Shown one piece after another: positions 6,061-9,568 of a DNA stretch of 9,568 nucleotides (its first letter is position 1; every line of letters begins with the position of its first letter). The translations under genes were made by a program, and so were the position numbers. Source of the DNA: Bacteroidales bacterium (GTDB lineage: Bacteria > Bacteroidota > Bacteroidia > Bacteroidales > Muribaculaceae); the NCBI GenBank assembly GCA_014800065.1, contig JAAVGX010000003.1, positions 1 through 9,568 on the forward strand, read 5' to 3'. The notes beneath the pieces are model-generated. The model did no database searches. It was not told the DNA's origin and saw nothing but the letters and a program-made list of their open reading frames with translations.

Positions 6061-8172
6061 ATGAAAAAACTAATCATAATTTTAGGGCTGCTGCTGAGCT
6101 GTGTTAGCTCTATCAGTGCCTTGACGGGCAAGAGTGCACTTCTTCGCAGTTATCGTGATTCCCTATCGCATACACAAACGCCGAAGGATTCCTTGCGACT
6201 GATGTTCAACATCTTCGACCTTGACTTGAAGCATCATGCGGAGAACTCGCATCGGCTTGTAGATATTGCCAGCCGCTACGGTGATCGTGAAGATGTGCTT
6301 GAGGCCATCCGCATTTCGGCTAATTTACACAGTTCCGACACGGCTTACGTTGATTCACTCTACAGAGTTGTGAAACAGTACTCCGAGACACCGGAGGTGA
6401 ACGAAACGTTGCTGATGCTAAAGATATTACGCATAGAGAACCGCTACAATAAGATACGACAGAACGGCTTGTCGCGCACGGCGATAGCACAAATCATCGT
6501 TGACTCCAAAAAGACGAAGCATGCCAGTGACGAGGACCGCTTGCTTCATCTGTTCGAGATTGTGATGGCCGTGTCGAAGGTGACTCGCGGTCCGCTTTTG
6601 GCATCGTATATCGATTCACTACAAGCTCAGGCCGAGCATATGAATTTGCCATCGGGCAGCCTGCGCTATTATATTTATGAGACCACAGGCAATATATTTT
6701 CATCACCAATAGTGCTGCAGAACGCTATCCAGACGGATAAGAAATTGCTCAATGTGATGGATTCACTATCGCGGGAGTATGTTCAAGAGGACCGTCCTTA
6801 CAGCTCCTTCCCTCTGTACCGCTACTATTCTTACCGGCGCCTTCTGCGGAATGCGGCGGGTTTGAACGAGGCGGAGATAGATCAGTACTACGATGAGGCT
6901 ATTGAATTGGCGGCTAACGATTCAGTGATTGCTGCCGATCTGGCGTCGAACCGTCTGCTCGATATTTACTACTTGATGGCCAAGAAAGAGTATGCGAAAG
7001 TCCTCCCGATAATCGAAAAGCAGCTCTACAACTCGGACCGGATTGTAACCGACCCTCATCTGTATGAGCTCCTGTACAGTGCTGCCAAGGCCGTGGGCAA
7101 CCGTGAAGTGATGCGTTCGGCCACGGAGGTGCTCTACCCGCTGAAGGCACATGAGCTACGCGAGCGTGAGCAGTTCCGCTTCAACGATATGCGCATCCTT
7201 TACCAATCGGATTCGATTCAGGCCAGCAATGCGGTAAAGGATTCGTATGCACGGGAGCGACAGGCGTCGGAGAAGAAGTCGCACTACATCATCCTCGGCA
7301 TCTGCCTTGTAGCGCTTCTGTTCCTTGCCATCTTCATCCTTTTCCTTGCCCGTCAGCGTACGAAGATACTTGAGATGGCCGAGGACCTCCGGAGCACCAA
7401 TGAGAAGCTGATTCAGGAGCGCAACGATTTGCAGAAGGCTCAGGATGATCTGATCGAGGCTCGTGATGCGTCCAAGGCGGCTGACCGTCTCAAGACAGAC
7501 TTCATCAACAATATGAGCCACGAAATCAAGGCTCCTCTGAGTGCAATCAGTGAGTACTCCCAGCTCATTGTAGACTGCATTCCGGATGAGCGCCGTACAT
7601 ATCTGGACAAATTCGCCACGATTATCAATATCAACTCACGTCTTGTTCATACGCTTGTGAATGATGTGCTCGATGTGGCAGCTCTTGAGCGCAAGGAGAT
7701 GAGTGTGAATAAGGAGCCTGTGAATGCGTCGGACATTTGCACGGTGGCTATCGGTAACGCCTTCGAAGGTGGTCGCACCGAGCCCGGAAGTGCCGTTCAA
7801 CTCCAGTTCGTGCCCATGGAGCCTGATGTAGCCATACTGTCCGACCCCCAGCGTGTTGGTCAGGTGCTTACCAATCTGCTCTCCAATGCTCGCAAATTCA
7901 CCGAAAAAGGTACTATAACGCTGAGTTACAGTACAAATCCGGATGACAAGACCATAACATTCAGCGTGACCGATACGGGTATAGGTATTCCCAAAGGAAT
8001 GGAGGAAGAAATCTTCAACCGCTTCCGCCAGTTGGATCACACCGTTCAGGGTACCGGTCTGGGGCTTTACATTTCGCGTCTGTTGGCCAATCTGCTCGGA
8101 GGCAAGCTCAATGTAGATGCCGCTTACCGCAAGGGTGCTCGCTTTAACTTCACCATCCCCACGGGCTTCTGA
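6061..8172 (+). CDS. Membrane sensor histidine kinase with helical periplasmic sensor
   Basis: Sensor kinase of a two-component system, 703 residues. A signal peptide (about 1-20) precedes a large, mostly alpha-helical periplasmic region (about 21-405) of the TPR-like type common in Bacteroidales kinases. A single membrane span (about 409-430) and a charged coiled coil (about 432-475) lead into a HisKA domain with the phosphoacceptor H487 in NMSHEIKAPLSAI. The HATPase_c domain has an N-box with N605 and N609, a G1 box DTGIGIP (638-644), an F-box IFNRF (651-655) and a G2 box GTGLGL (664-669). All catalytic boxes are intact, so it should autophosphorylate. There is no receiver or DNA-binding domain and no response regulator in the window, so its partner lies elsewhere. 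Ala491 stands where HisKA proteins usually have Thr or Asn. Its stop codon overlaps the tamL start by one base. Confidence 0.93.
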   Translation: MKKLIIILGLLLSCVSSISALTGKSALLRSYRDSLSHTQTPKDSLRLMFNIFDLDLKHHAENSHRLVDIASRYGDREDVLEAIRISANLHSSDTAYVDSLYRVVKQYSETPEVNETLLMLKILRIENRYNKIRQNGLSRTAIAQIIVDSKKTKHASDEDRLLHLFEIVMAVSKVTRGPLLASYIDSLQAQAEHMNLPSGSLRYYIYETTGNIFSSPIVLQNAIQTDKKLLNVMDSLSREYVQEDRPYSSFPLYRYYSYRRLLRNAAGLNEAEIDQYYDEAIELAANDSVIAADLASNRLLDIYYLMAKKEYAKVLPIIEKQLYNSDRIVTDPHLYELLYSAAKAVGNREVMRSATEVLYPLKAHELREREQFRFNDMRILYQSDSIQASNAVKDSYARERQASEKKSHYIILGICLVALLFLAIFILFLARQRTKILEMAEDLRSTNEKLIQERNDLQKAQDDLIEARDASKAADRLKTDFINNMSHEIKAPLSAISEYSQLIVDCIPDERRTYLDKFATIININSRLVHTLVNDVLDVAALERKEMSVNKEPVNASDICTVAIGNAFEGGRTEPGSAVQLQFVPMEPDVAILSDPQRVGQVLTNLLSNARKFTEKGTITLSYSTNPDDKTITFSVTDTGIGIPKGMEEEIFNRFRQLDHTVQGTGLGLYISRLLANLLGGKLNVDAAYRKGARFNFTIPTGF

Positions 8173-9568
8173 TGCGCTTCAGATTTCTGCTTCTTTTCAT
8201 ATCGGCGGCATGTCTTCTTTTGGGGTCGTGCAGCTCCACGAAGCATGTTCCTGCGGGTGAATACTTGCTGGACAAGGTTCATATCGTGGTGAAGGACAAT
8301 GAGGAAATCGAAACGGCCGAGCTGTATAACTTTCTGCGTCAACAGCCCAACCACAAGGTGCTTGGCTTTGCGAAGCTGTCGCTCTCGACCTATAATCTAT
8401 CGGGAAGCGATACCACCAAGTGGTATAACCGCTGGCTACGGAATCTTGGTCAGCCACCGGTGATTTATGATGCAGACCAGACAGAGGCATCGCGAAAGCA
8501 GCTTAACCTTGCGCTTGTGAACCGCGGTTATATGGATGCGCGGGTAGAGACGGAAGTAAAAGGAACCGAGGAGAGTCAGCGAATGGATGTAACGTTCAAC
8601 ATCTATGCCGGTCGTCCTCATCGTATCCGATCCATCAACTACAATATATCCGACCCTATCATTGAAGCCTTAGTGGAGGCAGATACTGCGGCTTCGGAAT
8701 TGGCCGCGGGAATGCTCTTTGACCGCAATGCCCTCGACAGCGAGCGCGGGCGTGTGGCCTCAGTGCTCCGCAATGCCGGATTCTACGATTTCAACCGCGA
8801 ATATATCAGCTACACTGCGGACACGGTTTCCGGTTCGGAATGGATTGACCTGACGATGAATCTTAATTCACCTCAATCCCGGCCGGGAGCGACGACGCAC
8901 AAAACGCTTGCCGACACCTTGAATCTGTCGGCGGACCGCCATCACCGCTACGAGGTGATGCGTGTGGTATTTGTGGTAGATGCCGACTTGAACAATCGCG
9001 AAGAGCGGGTGGACACGGTTCACTATCACGGCAACCTCTTCCTGTACGGTTCGGACCACTATCTTCGGCCGTCGATACTTGATGAGATGTGTATGATCGA
9101 GACCGGGAAGCCCTACAATGCGCGATCTGTAGAACGGACATATGAGGCTTTGGGCCGGTTGGCCATAGTGAAATTCATCAACATCGAGATGGTTCCGGTG
9201 GGTTCGTTGGGGGGTGTCGGCTTGCTTGACGCCTACATCTACCTATCGCGTAACAAGAAGATGACCGCCTCCATCGAGCTTGAGGGCACCAACTCCGAGG
9301 GAGACCTCGGTTTCGGTATCGTACTCGGCTATCAGCATCGCAATCTGGCACGGGGTTCCGAGCAGTTAACGGCAAAACTCCGAACCTCGTATGAGAGCCT
9401 GTCGGGCAACTTCGAGGGCTTGGTGAACAAGCGCTACAGCGAGTATGCGGGGGAGGTTGGATTAACGTTTCCGCAGTTCAAGGCACCGTTTCTGTCCAAG
9501 AGCTTCAAGCAGCGCATTCTGGCGACGTCGGAATTGGCGTTGTCGTTCAACTACCAGGAGCGTCCGGA
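8172..9568 (+). CDS. tamL: TamL-like outer-membrane assembly lipoprotein (Omp85 family), 3' truncated
   Basis: BamA/TamA-family protein carrying a lipoprotein signal, as described for TamL of Bacteroidota. It is thought to work with a TamB-type protein in building the outer membrane. The frame is open from ATG 8172 to the window end: 465 complete codons plus two bases, with no stop. The signal peptide ends in a clear lipobox LGSC (C20). The following region (about 28-355) has POTRA-like repeats, seen as GYMDARV (119-125), NAGFYDF (201-207) and SVERTYEALGRL (319-330). Barrel-like alternating strands begin near M364 and continue to the edge. The rest of the Omp85 barrel lies outside. The start overlaps the kinase stop (TGATG), which suggests translational coupling, and no Shine-Dalgarno sequence is present. 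The family call is confident; TamL rather than BamA rests on the lipobox. Confidence 0.88.
   Translation, partial: MRFRFLLLFISAACLLLGSCSSTKHVPAGEYLLDKVHIVVKDNEEIETAELYNFLRQQPNHKVLGFAKLSLSTYNLSGSDTTKWYNRWLRNLGQPPVIYDADQTEASRKQLNLALVNRGYMDARVETEVKGTEESQRMDVTFNIYAGRPHRIRSINYNISDPIIEALVEADTAASELAAGMLFDRNALDSERGRVASVLRNAGFYDFNREYISYTADTVSGSEWIDLTMNLNSPQSRPGATTHKTLADTLNLSADRHHRYEVMRVVFVVDADLNNREERVDTVHYHGNLFLYGSDHYLRPSILDEMCMIETGKPYNARSVERTYEALGRLAIVKFINIEMVPVGSLGGVGLLDAYIYLSRNKKMTASIELEGTNSEGDLGFGIVLGYQHRNLARGSEQLTAKLRTSYESLSGNFEGLVNKRYSEYAGEVGLTFPQFKAPFLSKSFKQRILATSELALSFNYQERP

Noticed and set aside
8124..9375. Several - strand open frames under tamL
   Set aside because: The + strand frame is open throughout and matches TamL; the antisense frames give arginine- and proline-rich peptides without features.

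Overview
The window looks like a chromosomal segment of a Bacteroidales bacterium, probably in the Muribaculaceae/Bacteroidaceae range. The evidence is a TamL-type outer-membrane assembly lipoprotein, a DUF4919 protein, a PepSY-like lipoprotein, an M6 peptidase with a type IX secretion-like C-terminal tail, start codons without Shine-Dalgarno sequences, and two promoters matching the Bacteroidota TTTG-N19/20-TAnnTTTG consensus. Genus is not resolved. No mobile element, CRISPR array, rRNA or tRNA gene was seen.

Layout. Positions 1-299 carry no gene but hold several short hairpins. One (8-32) looks like the terminator of a + strand gene outside the window. Another (204-247) terminates the - strand operon that follows. 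Positions 300-5364 are a three-gene - strand operon, transcribed right to left: a secreted DUF4919 protein (5364-4624), a large secreted M6-family metalloprotease (4598-1761) and a periplasmic N-acetylmuramoyl-L-alanine amidase (1745-300). The gaps are only 25 and 15 nt. A strong promoter lies at 5435-5404, with a small inverted repeat over its predicted transcription start. Upstream, a PepSY-like lipoprotein gene (5902-5441, - strand) has its own weaker promoter, and no terminator was seen before the next promoter.

The + strand half starts at a well-formed promoter (6011-6041). It carries a membrane-bound sensor histidine kinase (6061-8172), whose stop codon overlaps by one base the start of a TamL gene (8172 to beyond the window end). 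TamL is an outer-membrane lipoprotein with POTRA domains and an Omp85 barrel.

Every gene acts in the cell envelope or is exported: peptidoglycan cleavage, a secreted protease, outer-membrane assembly, envelope lipoproteins and a membrane sensor. The most interesting points are the kinase-tamL coupling with no response regulator in view, a kinase H-box lacking the Thr/Asn needed for the classical phosphatase function, and an M6 protease whose second Fn3 domain is split by an inserted jellyroll-like domain. I see no clear, wholly new system.
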